Origin: Pelagibius sp. Alg239-R121
GTDB lineage: Bacteria > Pseudomonadota > Alphaproteobacteria > Kiloniellales > Kiloniellaceae
DNA: 64,000 nt
Assembly (NCBI RefSeq): GCF_947331435.1
Contig: NZ_CAMZOF010000007.1
Coordinates: forward strand, 62,001 to 126,000
Direction: 5' to 3'
Part shown: positions 27,613-36,392 of the stretch, one piece after another
Position numbering within the stretch: position 1 is the first letter of the stretch
Layout: each line of letters starts with the position of its first letter
The notes under the pieces: generated by a model
What the model was told of the DNA's origin: nothing
Database searches by the model: none
Seen by the model: only the letters and a program-made list of their open reading frames with translations
Made by a program: the position numbers and the translations under genes

Positions 27613-27627
27613 GATTGACGATGGTAC
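27591..27627. promoter_or_regulatory. ATGGTAC direct repeats, candidate RpiR operator
   Basis: ATGGTAC occurs at 27591-27597 and again at 27621-27627, each followed by an AT-rich half. The copies are 30 bases apart, about three helical turns, and flank the RpiR start in the divergent control region. An autoregulatory RpiR site is plausible but rests on one repeat pair. Confidence 0.4.
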
Positions 27628-27690
27628 AAATATACATTTAGCCTGTCTATCGAAATTCGCGTCTTTTTGTCAGGTCAGGGAACAGTCAGC

Positions 27691-30144
27691 GTGCCGTCAG
27701 ATCAATCCTCGAATTTGCCGTCTACGGCCCGCGTGGTGATCGTCGGCGGAGGCATCATGGGCTGCGGCCTGGCCTATCATCTGGCACATGAAGGCTGGCG
27801 CGATATCCTGTTGCTGGAAAAGGCAGAACTGACCTCGGGCTCCACCTGGCACGCGGCAGGGCAGATCACCCACTCCACCTCCAGCTTCGGCCTCGGGCGC
27901 TGCGTCGACTACAACATCGGACTCTATGCCGGAAAGCTGGAGCAGGAGACCGGCCAATCGGTGACCTGGCACGGTTGCGGTTCCTTCCGGCTTGCCTACA
28001 GCGACGATGAGATGGACTGGCTGCGTCATACCCTAAGCGTGGGCCGGGCACTGGGCTTCAACATTGAGCTGGTCGGTCCGGAACGTATCCGGGAACTGCA
28101 TCCCTTCTATAACCTGGAGGGCGTTCAGGGCGCGCTTCATACGCCGGACGACGGCCATGCCGATCCCTCCGGCATCACTCAGGCGCTGGCCACCGGTGCG
28201 CGGCAGCAGGGCGTGAAGATCGTCCGCCGCTGCCGGACCACCGATATCAAGCAACTCCCGAGCGGCGAGTGGAAAGTCACTACAGAGCTGGGCGACGTCA
28301 CCTGCGAGCATGTTGTGAACGCCGGCGGAACCTATGCCCGCCAGATGGGCGAATGGAGCGGGCTCCAACTCCCCATGACCTCCATGACCCACCACTACTT
28401 CGTGACCGACACCGTGCCCCAGTTCCTGGAACTGAAAAGGGAGCTGCCGGTGATCCGCGATGACAAACTGGTTTCCGGCTACATCCGCATGGAGCAGAAG
28501 TCAGGCCTGATCGGGATCTACGAAAAAGAAAACCCCAACGCCGTCTGGCTCGACGAATGCCCCTGGGAGGCCGAGAACGAACTCTTCGAGGCGGACTACG
28601 ACCGGGTCATGCCATGGCTGGAAAATGCCATCGACCGCATGCCGATCTTCACCGAGCTAGGGATCAAGCGCGAAGTGCATGGCGCGATCTCCCATCCGCC
28701 GGACGGCAATCCGCTGATCGGTCCCGCGCCGGGTGTGAAGAACTACTGGTGCTGCTGCGGCACCCAGATCGGAATTGGCTGGGGTCCGGGCCTGACCCGC
28801 GAACTGGCCCGCTGGATGGTTCACGGGGCCGCGGATATCTCCATGCGGGAGTTCGATCCGCGCCGTTTCGGCGATTACGCCGACAAGGACTGGCAGGTGA
28901 TCAAGGCGGAGGAAGATTACTGTCTGCGTCACGAGATTCCCTTTCCGCACTTCAACCGCCTCGCGGGCCGGCCGGTCAAACCCAGTCCACTCTACGAGCG
29001 TCTTAAGGCAAAGGGTGCGGTCTATGAGGAGGTCTATGGACATGAACGTCCGCGCTGGTTTGCGCGCGAGAGTACGGCGCAGGAAGACCACTACTCCTTC
29101 CGCCGGAATGTAGTTCACGACATGGTGGCGGCCGAGGTGAAGGTCGTGCGTGAAGCTGTTGGAATTATGGATATTTCCGCCTTCACGAAGGTCGAGGTAT
29201 CGGGGCCTGAGGCTGAGAGCTTCCTCGATCGCCTGGTGCCCAACCGATTGCCGAAGAAAGTTGGCGGGATTGCGCTGACGCACCTGTTGAACCGGCGCGG
29301 GCGCATTGAAATCGAACTGACCGTCGTGCGTCTGGTGGAGGATCGTTTCTATCTGGTCTGCGCGGCCTTTTTCGAACAACGCCTGCTCGATCATCTGGCG
29401 CAGCAGCGCGATGGCGAGACGGTGGAAATCATCAAACGTTCCGACGATTGGGCGGCCATCACGATCCAGGGGCCGAGATCCCGTGATGTGCTCGCGGCTG
29501 CCACCCCGGCACTGCTCAACAATGCGAATTTCCGTTGGCTCTGCGCCCGGGAGATCGAAATCGCAGGCAAAGAAATGTGGGCCTTCAGAATGTCTTATGC
29601 CGGTGAGTTGGGATGGGAGATTCATGGTCCGCGTGAAGACATGCTGGCCGTCTACGACGCTCTCTGGGCTGCGGGCGAAGCGCACGGCATAGCTGACTAT
29701 GGTTCCTTCGCCATGAATGTCCTGCGCATGGAGAAGGGCTTCAAGGGGGCAAGCGAGCTGACCAACGAAGTGACCCTGCCAGAGGCTGACGTGATGCGTT
29801 TTGTGAAGTTGGACAAGGACTTCCTGGGTAAAGCTGAGACGGAAGTGAGTCTCGGAAGTGCTCTGCCGTGGGTCTGTGCCTATCTGGCCATCGAAGCGGA
29901 CGACCGGACTGACGGACACGGTGGCGAGGCGGTCTTGTTGAATGGCGCGGTCGTGGGCACGACCAGTTCCGTCGCCTACGGACATTCGGTCGGCAGCATT
30001 CTGGCCTTTGCTTACGTAAAGCCGGAAGCCGCCGACACGGAAACGGACCTCGAGGTGGTGATCATGGGCGAAGCCCGCAAGGCGCGGGTGCTCGGGACGG
30101 CGGCCTACGACCCGGAAAACCTCCTGCCACGGAGCGATGCCTGA
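27691..30144 (+). CDS. DMGDH/sarcosine dehydrogenase-like FAD oxidoreductase with GcvT-type domain
   Basis: An 817-residue flavoenzyme. The N-terminal DAO domain has GGGIMG at 19-24 and the TSGSTWHAAG motif, whose histidine (His54) carries covalent FAD in dimethylglycine dehydrogenase. The second half (about 430-800) is the aminomethyltransferase/GcvT fold that passes formaldehyde to tetrahydrofolate. Likely reaction: oxidative N-demethylation of a tertiary or secondary amine. The GTG at 27691 has CAGGG ten bases upstream; a TTG at 27667 is an alternative. It fits as the step after Rieske demethylation of a betaine (inference). Confidence 0.9.
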   Translation: MPSDQSSNLPSTARVVIVGGGIMGCGLAYHLAHEGWRDILLLEKAELTSGSTWHAAGQITHSTSSFGLGRCVDYNIGLYAGKLEQETGQSVTWHGCGSFRLAYSDDEMDWLRHTLSVGRALGFNIELVGPERIRELHPFYNLEGVQGALHTPDDGHADPSGITQALATGARQQGVKIVRRCRTTDIKQLPSGEWKVTTELGDVTCEHVVNAGGTYARQMGEWSGLQLPMTSMTHHYFVTDTVPQFLELKRELPVIRDDKLVSGYIRMEQKSGLIGIYEKENPNAVWLDECPWEAENELFEADYDRVMPWLENAIDRMPIFTELGIKREVHGAISHPPDGNPLIGPAPGVKNYWCCCGTQIGIGWGPGLTRELARWMVHGAADISMREFDPRRFGDYADKDWQVIKAEEDYCLRHEIPFPHFNRLAGRPVKPSPLYERLKAKGAVYEEVYGHERPRWFARESTAQEDHYSFRRNVVHDMVAAEVKVVREAVGIMDISAFTKVEVSGPEAESFLDRLVPNRLPKKVGGIALTHLLNRRGRIEIELTVVRLVEDRFYLVCAAFFEQRLLDHLAQQRDGETVEIIKRSDDWAAITIQGPRSRDVLAAATPALLNNANFRWLCAREIEIAGKEMWAFRMSYAGELGWEIHGPREDMLAVYDALWAAGEAHGIADYGSFAMNVLRMEKGFKGASELTNEVTLPEADVMRFVKLDKDFLGKAETEVSLGSALPWVCAYLAIEADDRTDGHGGEAVLLNGAVVGTTSSVAYGHSVGSILAFAYVKPEAADTETDLEVVIMGEARKARVLGTAAYDPENLLPRSDA

Positions 30145-31253
30145 TGGCCGACAGTTCCCAAATTCCCGAAACCATGCGCGCAGTCGTGCTGACCGGCCAC
30201 GGTGGTTTCGACAAGCTGGTTTACCGCGAGGACTGGCCGACACCGCAGCCCGGCCCTGGAGAGCTGCTCATCAAGGTGCAGGCCTGCGGCCTCAACAACA
30301 CTGATGTCAACACCCGCACGGCCTGGTACTCCAAGAGCGTCACCGACGAGACGACCGGTGGCGCTTTCGAAACCGCCGAAGAGGAAGATGCGACCTGGGG
30401 CGGGGCGGCGATCACCTTTCCACGCATTCAGGGCGCCGATGCGGCAGGCACGGTTGTTGCCGCCGGCGAGGGCGCGGATGCCGGCCTGATCGGCAAGCGG
30501 GTTCTTATCGACGTCTGGCTGCGGGATTGGGTCGATCCCCTGAACAAGGACAAATGCGGTTATTTCGGCTCGGAGTGCGATGGCGGCTTTGCCGAGTTTA
30601 CCAAGGCCGATCAGCGCAACGTGCATCCGGTCGAGAGCAATCTGAGTCATGCAGAGCTGGCAACATTTGCGACGTCATATGTGACTGCGGAGAATATGCT
30701 GAACCGGGCCCGGGTGGGGCAGGGCGATAGTGTGCTGATTCCCGGGGCGTCCGGTGGCGTCGGCTCCGCGCTCATCCAGCTCGCGAAACGCCGGGGTGCG
30801 ACCGCGATCGCTATGGCCAGTGAAGCCAAGTGGGACTCTGTTAAAGCCGTGGGCGCCGATGCCTTGTTGCCGCGTGCGCCGGAAAATTTGAAGGCGGCGT
30901 TGAAAAAGGCGATCGGAAGCGAAAGCGTCACGGTGGTCGCGGATGTGGTCGGCGGCGAAGGCTGGCCGGCCCTGATTGATGCTCTGGCGCGCGGCGGGCG
31001 CTACACCTGTGCGGGTGCTATTGCTGGACCGATGGTGACCATGGATCTGCGCACCTTCTATCTGCGTGACCTTACCTTTACCGGCGCCACCGTCGTCCCG
31101 CCTGGTGTCTTCGCCGATCTGGTCGGTTACATCGCGCGCGGTGAAATCAAACCGCTGCTGGCGGCTAGTTATCCCCTGGAAAAGCTCGTCGAGGCCCAAC
31201 AGGCTTTCATCGACAAGAGGCACACCGGCAATATCGTCGTGACCTTGGAGTAA
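30144..31253 (+). CDS. MDR-family quinone oxidoreductase/alcohol dehydrogenase-like protein
   Basis: A 369-residue medium-chain dehydrogenase/reductase. The N-terminal GroES-like domain starts AVVLTGHGGFDKL, and the NAD(P) motif GASGGVGSALIQLAKRRG is near residues 200-217. The usual catalytic zinc cysteine is replaced in ACGLNNTDV, so it belongs to the quinone oxidoreductase-like side of the family. The ATG overlaps the flavoprotein stop (TGATG). Its substrate in a betaine pathway is unclear; an aldehyde, enone or hydroxy intermediate is possible. Confidence 0.88.
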   Translation: MADSSQIPETMRAVVLTGHGGFDKLVYREDWPTPQPGPGELLIKVQACGLNNTDVNTRTAWYSKSVTDETTGGAFETAEEEDATWGGAAITFPRIQGADAAGTVVAAGEGADAGLIGKRVLIDVWLRDWVDPLNKDKCGYFGSECDGGFAEFTKADQRNVHPVESNLSHAELATFATSYVTAENMLNRARVGQGDSVLIPGASGGVGSALIQLAKRRGATAIAMASEAKWDSVKAVGADALLPRAPENLKAALKKAIGSESVTVVADVVGGEGWPALIDALARGGRYTCAGAIAGPMVTMDLRTFYLRDLTFTGATVVPPGVFADLVGYIARGEIKPLLAASYPLEKLVEAQQAFIDKRHTGNIVVTLE

Positions 31254-31258
31254 ATGCC

Positions 31259-32368
31259 GTGAAGATCACGCGCATCACCGTCTGGCAGATGGACCTCCCG
31301 CTTTCCGCGCCCTATTGGCTCTCGGGCGGGCGGCTGAAATTCGAAGAGCTGGATTCCACCTTCGTCCGCCTTGATACTGACCAAGGTCTTTCCGGTTGGG
31401 GAGAAGGCTGTCCCTGGGGCGAGACCTACCTGCCGGCGCACGGCCGGGGTATCCGAGCCGGGCTGGAAATTCTGGCCCCGGTGTTGCTTGGCGAAGATCC
31501 CTGCGCGCTCGATCACATCAATCGCCTGATGGACATCACTTTGCCGGGGCATTTGTACGTCAAATCAGCGCTGGATGTGGCCTGTTGGGATCTTCTCGGC
31601 AAAGCCGCGGGCATGCCGCTCTGGCGGCTGATGGGCGCGCAGAAGGCCGCGCCGGTCGCGGTCAATTCCTCGATCTCGACCGGCACGCCCGAGGAGATGA
31701 TAAGCCTCATCCAAAAAGCGAGCGCCAAGGGATATCGTACTCATTCCGCTAAGATCGGCGGCAGTGATACCCATGCGGACATCGCCCGGATCGAGGCCAT
31801 CTCTGCGGCTCTCCCGGCGGTGGAAAAGCTGACCTTCGACGTTAACCGCGCCTGGACGCCTGGTGTCGCCATTCAGGTTCTGAACTCTGTCGCGGCACGC
31901 GATTGGATCGAACAGCCCTGCGAAACCCTCGATCTCTGCGCCCAAGTCGCCAAACGTGTTCCCCAACCGATCATGCTGGATGAATGCCTTCAGACCTTTC
32001 AGAACCATCTAGAAGCCTGGAGACGCGGCGCCTGCGAGGGCGTGAAGGTGAAGCCGAACCGGGTTGGCGGTCTCACAAAAGCGCGGCAGATTAGAGACTT
32101 CGGAATTTCGGTCGGCTGGCAGATGCACATCGAGGACGTCGGCGGCTCGGCACTGGCCGATACGGCTGCGCTTCATCTGGCGGCCTCGACTCCCGACGAA
32201 CACCGACTGGCGAGCTGGCTCTGCCATGATCATCTGGCCGTCGATCCGGTGCCCGGTCAGGGCGTACGGAATCAGGATGGCTTTGTCACGCTGCCCGTTG
32301 CTCCGGGGCTTGGCGTTGTGCCCGATCCCGATCTATTGGGCATGCCGGTGGCGATTTACGAGGCGTGA
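31259..32368 (+). CDS. Enolase-superfamily (MR/MLE) enzyme, first copy
   Basis: A 369-residue enolase-superfamily enzyme of the muconate lactonising subgroup. Metal ligands fit Asp194 (DVNRAW), Glu218 (IEQP) and Asp241 (LDEC). The general-base lysines fit Lys165 in HSAKIGG and Lys265 in VKVKPNRVGGL. The usual KxK is SxK here. Members beside Rieske and DMGDH-like genes include 4-hydroxyproline betaine 2-epimerase and cis-3-hydroxyproline dehydratase, so a racemase, epimerase or dehydratase of a cyclic betaine or amino acid is plausible. It starts at a GTG five bases after the MDR gene. Confidence 0.87.
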   Translation: MKITRITVWQMDLPLSAPYWLSGGRLKFEELDSTFVRLDTDQGLSGWGEGCPWGETYLPAHGRGIRAGLEILAPVLLGEDPCALDHINRLMDITLPGHLYVKSALDVACWDLLGKAAGMPLWRLMGAQKAAPVAVNSSISTGTPEEMISLIQKASAKGYRTHSAKIGGSDTHADIARIEAISAALPAVEKLTFDVNRAWTPGVAIQVLNSVAARDWIEQPCETLDLCAQVAKRVPQPIMLDECLQTFQNHLEAWRRGACEGVKVKPNRVGGLTKARQIRDFGISVGWQMHIEDVGGSALADTAALHLAASTPDEHRLASWLCHDHLAVDPVPGQGVRNQDGFVTLPVAPGLGVVPDPDLLGMPVAIYEA

Positions 32369-32369
32369 C

Positions 32370-33473
32370 ATGAAGATCACTCGTGTCACGCTCTGGCGCG
32401 TGCCCCTGACCAGCCACGAGACCTACTACATGGCGGCGGGCAAAGCCTGCGCGACGATCGAGACCGTTGTGGTTCGCCTGGACTGCGATTCGGGTTTGAG
32501 TGGCTGGGGGGAAGTCTGTCCGATCCCGCATTACCTTCCGGCCTATGCGCGTGGCGTGGAACCGGCAATCGAGGAAATGGCGCCGGTGTTGTTGGGTGCC
32601 GATCCCATCGGTCCTGAAGCGTTGATGACACGCCTGGATGCTCATTTACAGGGGCATCCCTACGCCAAGTCCGCGATCGATATCGCACTCTGGGATCTCA
32701 CCGCCAAGGCCGCAGAGCTGCCGCTCTACCGTCTTCTCGGCGGGCGGCAAGCGGAGGACCTGCCACTCTATCATTCGATCACCTGCGTCGAACCTGAGGT
32801 TATGGCGGAAATCGCGCAGGAAGCCCGGGGGACTGGGATCAAACAGTTTCAAGTGAAACTGGGCGCCGACAAGGATTGGCAGGCAGATGTCGCCCGGCTG
32901 CGGCTGGTGCGTGAGGCGGTCGGGTCGGGGCCGCTGGTCTATGGTGATTGGAATTGCGGCGCCAAGCGCCTGGAGGCTACACGGGTCGGTCGGGCCGTGG
33001 CGGATCTCGACATCATGTTGGAACAACCCTGCGCGACGCTCGAGGATTGCGCCTCGGTGCGGGCGGCGACAGGCCTGCCCATGAAGATCGACGAGAACGC
33101 GCATGATACAGAATCGCTGCTAAAAGCCCATGCGCTCGGCTGTATGGATGCGGTCGCGCTCAAGCTCTCCAAGTTCGGCGGCCTGAGCGCGTTGAGGCGC
33201 GCCCGGGACCTCTGCCTGCATCTCGGCGCGAAGCTCTGTATCGAGGATACCTGGGGTTCGGATATCTGCACGGCGGCCGCCCTGCATCTCGCAGCCGCAA
33301 CCCCGCCGGATGCCGTTCTCAACGTCTGTGATCTTTCCGGTTATGTATCGCCGCGCCTGGACCCGGCGGCGCCGGTGAGGAAGAATGGCCGGATTGCGCC
33401 GCCGGACGGGCTGGGTCTCGGTGTCGCGCCCGAACTGGATGCGCTCGGCGAACCTTGCCGGGTTTTTGATTAA
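32370..33473 (+). CDS. Enolase-superfamily (MR/MLE) enzyme, second copy
   Basis: A 367-residue paralogue of the preceding enzyme, with the same N-terminal MKITRxTxW start. Ligands fit Asp193 (GDWN), Glu218 (LEQP) and Asp241 (IDEN). The bases fit Lys163 in FQVKLG and Lys265 in LKLSKFGG. The first lysine of KxK is Gln161. The ATG at 32370 overlaps the end of the first copy's stop region closely (TGACATG). Having two divergent copies with different residues at the first lysine suggests two reactions on one pathway, for example epimerase and dehydratase. Confidence 0.87.
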   Translation: MKITRVTLWRVPLTSHETYYMAAGKACATIETVVVRLDCDSGLSGWGEVCPIPHYLPAYARGVEPAIEEMAPVLLGADPIGPEALMTRLDAHLQGHPYAKSAIDIALWDLTAKAAELPLYRLLGGRQAEDLPLYHSITCVEPEVMAEIAQEARGTGIKQFQVKLGADKDWQADVARLRLVREAVGSGPLVYGDWNCGAKRLEATRVGRAVADLDIMLEQPCATLEDCASVRAATGLPMKIDENAHDTESLLKAHALGCMDAVALKLSKFGGLSALRRARDLCLHLGAKLCIEDTWGSDICTAAALHLAAATPPDAVLNVCDLSGYVSPRLDPAAPVRKNGRIAPPDGLGLGVAPELDALGEPCRVFD

Positions 33474-33486
33474 GAGGAACACGCCC

Positions 33487-34767
33487 ATGGACGCCCATAT
33501 TTCCCAGCAGGACTGGATCACCCGTGCGCAAAAAGTGCTGCCCGGAGGCGGTTTTGGGAATTTCGAACCGGGCATCGTCATCCGTGAAGGCCGCGGCTCG
33601 CGGGTCTGGGACGAGGATGGCAACGAGTATATCGATTATCTGATCGGCTCAGGCCCCATGCTGCTGGGACATGGCCATCCCGAGGTGCTCGAGGCGGTGC
33701 AGGAACAGCTCGCCAAGGGCATGACCTTTTTTGCCAACAATGCCCGTGGCATCGAACTGGCGGAGGAAATCTGCAGCGCGGTTGCTTGCGCCGACCAGGT
33801 GCGTTTTGTCAGCACCGGCGGCGAAGCGGATATGTACGCCATGCGCCTGGCGCGCGCTCATACCGGTCGTGATAAGATCGTGAAGTTTGAGGGCGGCTAC
33901 CACGGAATGTCGGCGGAAGCTCTGATGAGCCTAGCGCCCACGCGGCTGGCGAACTTTCCCATGGCCGTGCCCGATTCGGCGGGGATTCCCGATTCAGTGC
34001 GGGACCATATGCTGATCGCGCCCTTCAACGACATTGAGTTTATCCGGCAGCTTCTCGCGGAACACGCCGGAGAGATTGCAGCGGTGATCGCCGAACCCTT
34101 GCAGCGGCTAATTCCGCCGGAGCCGGGTTTTCTGGAGGCCCTGCGCGAGGAAACCGAAAAGCACGGCATCCTCCTGATCTTCGACGAGGTAGTGACCGGT
34201 TTCCGTCTGGCTTACGGTGGCGCGCAGGAACTCTACGGCGTTACGCCGGATCTCTGCAGCCTCGGCAAGATCATCGGTGGCGGGCTTCCCCTGGCCGCCA
34301 TCGCCGGTAAGGCCGAGGTCATGGCCCACTTCGACAAGGCTAAAGTGGGGGAGGATGGCTTCACGCTTCAGATCGGAACACTGAGCGGCAATCCAGTTGC
34401 CTCTGCGGCGGGCTTGAAGACCATGGAAATTCTCCGGCGTCCGGGCAGTTACGATCGCTTGAGAGCGCACGGCAAAGCCATCATGGCGGCGCTCGCCGAG
34501 CACTTGTCGGCGGTGGGTGTCGAACATCAGATTGTGGGAGACCCCGTGCTTTTCGATGTGGTTTTCGCGTCTGACAAGATCACCGGCTATCGCGGTGTGT
34601 TACGTGGCGAGGCAAGCCTGGGGAAGAACTTCAACAAGCTGTTGCGGCAAAAAGGCATCTTCAAACCGGACGGCAAGATCTATCCCTCGCTCGCGCTCAC
34701 CGATGAAGATATTTCGCAGACCGTGGATGCCATCGCCTATGCGGCAAAACACATTCACGACTCCTAA
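33487..34767 (+). CDS. Class III aminotransferase / glutamate-1-semialdehyde aminomutase-like
   Basis: A 426-residue PLP enzyme of the class III aminotransferase group. It has the DEVVTGFR motif at 233-240, the PLP lysine Lys261 in SLGKIIGGGLPL, and the STGGEADMYAMRLAR phosphate-binding segment near 109-123. It resembles glutamate-1-semialdehyde 2,1-aminomutase but lies in a catabolic operon, so an omega- or alpha-transaminase role is more likely than haem synthesis. AGAGGAACACGCCC precedes the ATG at 33487. It is the last gene of the betaine-type operon and converges on soxS. Confidence 0.9.
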   Translation: MDAHISQQDWITRAQKVLPGGGFGNFEPGIVIREGRGSRVWDEDGNEYIDYLIGSGPMLLGHGHPEVLEAVQEQLAKGMTFFANNARGIELAEEICSAVACADQVRFVSTGGEADMYAMRLARAHTGRDKIVKFEGGYHGMSAEALMSLAPTRLANFPMAVPDSAGIPDSVRDHMLIAPFNDIEFIRQLLAEHAGEIAAVIAEPLQRLIPPEPGFLEALREETEKHGILLIFDEVVTGFRLAYGGAQELYGVTPDLCSLGKIIGGGLPLAAIAGKAEVMAHFDKAKVGEDGFTLQIGTLSGNPVASAAGLKTMEILRRPGSYDRLRAHGKAIMAALAEHLSAVGVEHQIVGDPVLFDVVFASDKITGYRGVLRGEASLGKNFNKLLRQKGIFKPDGKIYPSLALTDEDISQTVDAIAYAAKHIHDS

Positions 34768-34781
34768 GGAACCAGCCACAT

Positions 34782-35159
34782 TTACTTTACCGCGGCCTGT
34801 TCTTTCGGCAGGCGGTCGATGAGCTCGGCGAGGAGACCCCAGAAAAAATCTTCGCCCGGGTAACCTTGGATGCGTCCGATTTCGCGGCCCTCGTCGACCA
34901 GAACAAAGGTCGGGGTGAAGCGCACGGCTTTTACGTCGCGCAGGTCTTCCGGCCGCGTGGCGTGAAGGTCGACACGGCGCAGCGGGGCTCGCTTGCCTTC
35001 TGTTGTCTTGGGATAGATCTCAGAGATTTCCTCGTCCCAGACCTCGCACCATTCGCAGCCGGCCTGCTCGAACATGATCAATTGCGCCGCACCTGCTGGA
35101 GCAGCTGGCATCAGAAAAAGAGCTGCGAAGCTCAAGCAAAGTGCCTGAAGGAGCCTCAT
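34782..35159 (-). CDS. soxS: SoxS-like periplasmic thioredoxin-fold protein
   Basis: A 125-residue protein with a signal peptide (residues 1-24, APAGAA) and a thioredoxin-like redox motif C35-E-W-C38. SoxS in Paracoccus is a periplasmic thioredoxin that keeps SoxY and SoxX maturation thiols reduced. The ATG at 35159 has AAGGA eight bases upstream; an earlier ATG at 35207 lacks one. It is divergent from the transporter and soxV genes, and its upstream inverted repeat at 35195 suggests control. A generic exported thioredoxin is the alternative. Confidence 0.8.
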   Translation of the reverse strand: MRLLQALCLSFAALFLMPAAPAGAAQLIMFEQAGCEWCEVWDEEISEIYPKTTEGKRAPLRRVDLHATRPEDLRDVKAVRFTPTFVLVDEGREIGRIQGYPGEDFFWGLLAELIDRLPKEQAAVK

Positions 35160-35194
35160 TCCGCCGATCCTTGTGGCTTTCTGTTTTCTATGCA

Positions 35195-35213
35195 TATCAT
35201 AAAACATATGATA
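35195..35213. promoter_or_regulatory. Inverted repeat upstream of soxS
   Basis: TATCATA at 35195-35201 and TATGATA at 35207-35213 are a perfect 7-bp inverted repeat with a 5-base spacer. It lies 36 bases upstream of the chosen soxS start. It differs from the ATATTC-N8-GAATAT sites deeper in the cluster. Confidence 0.5.
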
Positions 35214-35427
35214 AATGGAATATGAAGGCGAGTGCCAGTGAATACTGGTCGAGGTGCGTCAGACGATCAGAACATGCCTTCTGAGCCATCAGGACTGTCC
35301 ATCAGATTCGAAGTCAAAAGAGTATCATAGAAAGCAACGGGAAACCATTTGTGCCGGTCATGGTCTTGTGTTGGAAACCTGCATAATGTATCCGCCTGTT
35401 CCCCTTTATGACCGGGTTGTTTCTCCT

Positions 35428-36315
35428 ATGTCGGCTTCAGATTTGTTTCGTGTGATCTCGATTGTGTTCGCCGCGGTGACCTTTGTTGTGTTGGGGGACA
35501 CTGCCGGCAAATTGCTGACGGCGGACGGCGTCGATCCTTTTATCATTGCCTGGACGAGATTTGCGCTGGCGGCTGTCTTCTTTCTGCCTTTCAGTGGTTT
35601 GAAGCTGGGAGAGCTGTCTTGTCTCAAGGATTGGAGAGTTCTTCTGCGCGCAGCCTTTATTGCAGGCGGAATCTGCTCAATCCTGACTGCGCTGAAGACC
35701 GAACCCATTGCCAACGTCTTCGGTGCATTCTTTATCGGCCCGGTCGTGTCTTATCTTTTGGCAATCCTCTTTCTTGGTGAAAAACCTTCGCAGACCAGGG
35801 GATTTTTGCTCGGGTTCGGGTTTATTGGCGTCATGCTGGTTGTTAAACCCGGCTTCGGCGTGACACCCGGCATCGTCTTCGCACTGGTTGCCGGGGTATG
35901 CTATGGGGCATATCTCGTAACAACCAAGATGACGGCGGGCGATTACAGACCGCGCTTGCTTTTGTTCTCGCAGCTGCTGGTCGGTTCAATCCTTCTCACG
36001 CCTGCAGCGCTATCTGCGGAACTGCCGCAACTCGATGTCACTGTATCTCTGCTGATCGCGGGAAGCGCCTTCGGTTCCACCCTGGGCAATTACCTGCTTG
36101 TGATCGCACATCGCAAAGCGGAAGCCAGTCTGATTGCGCCACTGGTCTACACACAGCTTATTTCGGCGACGCTCCTGGGCATTCTGGTGTTTGGTGACTG
36201 GCCCGATATCTATTCGCTCCTCGGCCTCACAATTATCGTTTTATCCGGCCTGGGATCGTTGCTCGCCACAAGGCGGGACGCATCGCGGGCGACCGCGGTT
36301 GTGGAAAGAAGTTAA
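35428..36315 (+). CDS. DMT/EamA-family transporter
   Basis: A 295-residue inner-membrane protein with about ten hydrophobic segments in two EamA repeats. This is the RhaT/YdcZ-like drug/metabolite exporter fold. I chose the ATG at 35428 because the first membrane helix begins a few residues later; an ATG at 35386 with a weak GGAAA is possible, so the start is uncertain. It sits between soxS and soxV, but nothing in it is sox-specific. Its many hydrophobic stretches and base use match neighbours. Substrate unknown. Confidence 0.8.
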   Translation: MSASDLFRVISIVFAAVTFVVLGDTAGKLLTADGVDPFIIAWTRFALAAVFFLPFSGLKLGELSCLKDWRVLLRAAFIAGGICSILTALKTEPIANVFGAFFIGPVVSYLLAILFLGEKPSQTRGFLLGFGFIGVMLVVKPGFGVTPGIVFALVAGVCYGAYLVTTKMTAGDYRPRLLLFSQLLVGSILLTPAALSAELPQLDVTVSLLIAGSAFGSTLGNYLLVIAHRKAEASLIAPLVYTQLISATLLGILVFGDWPDIYSLLGLTIIVLSGLGSLLATRRDASRATAVVERS

Positions 36316-36392
36316 CCCAGGGTCCTGCCGGTTTTCGCAGTTGGCGGAATGATGGCAATCGGGCCCCGTGATGGAATTGGAGACCGATCTTC

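Noticed and set aside
28657-30243. 528-codon minus-strand frame opposite the flavoprotein gene
   Set aside because: Antisense frame in GC-rich coding DNA. The plus-strand frame carries the FAD and GcvT motifs; this one shows no recognisable domain.
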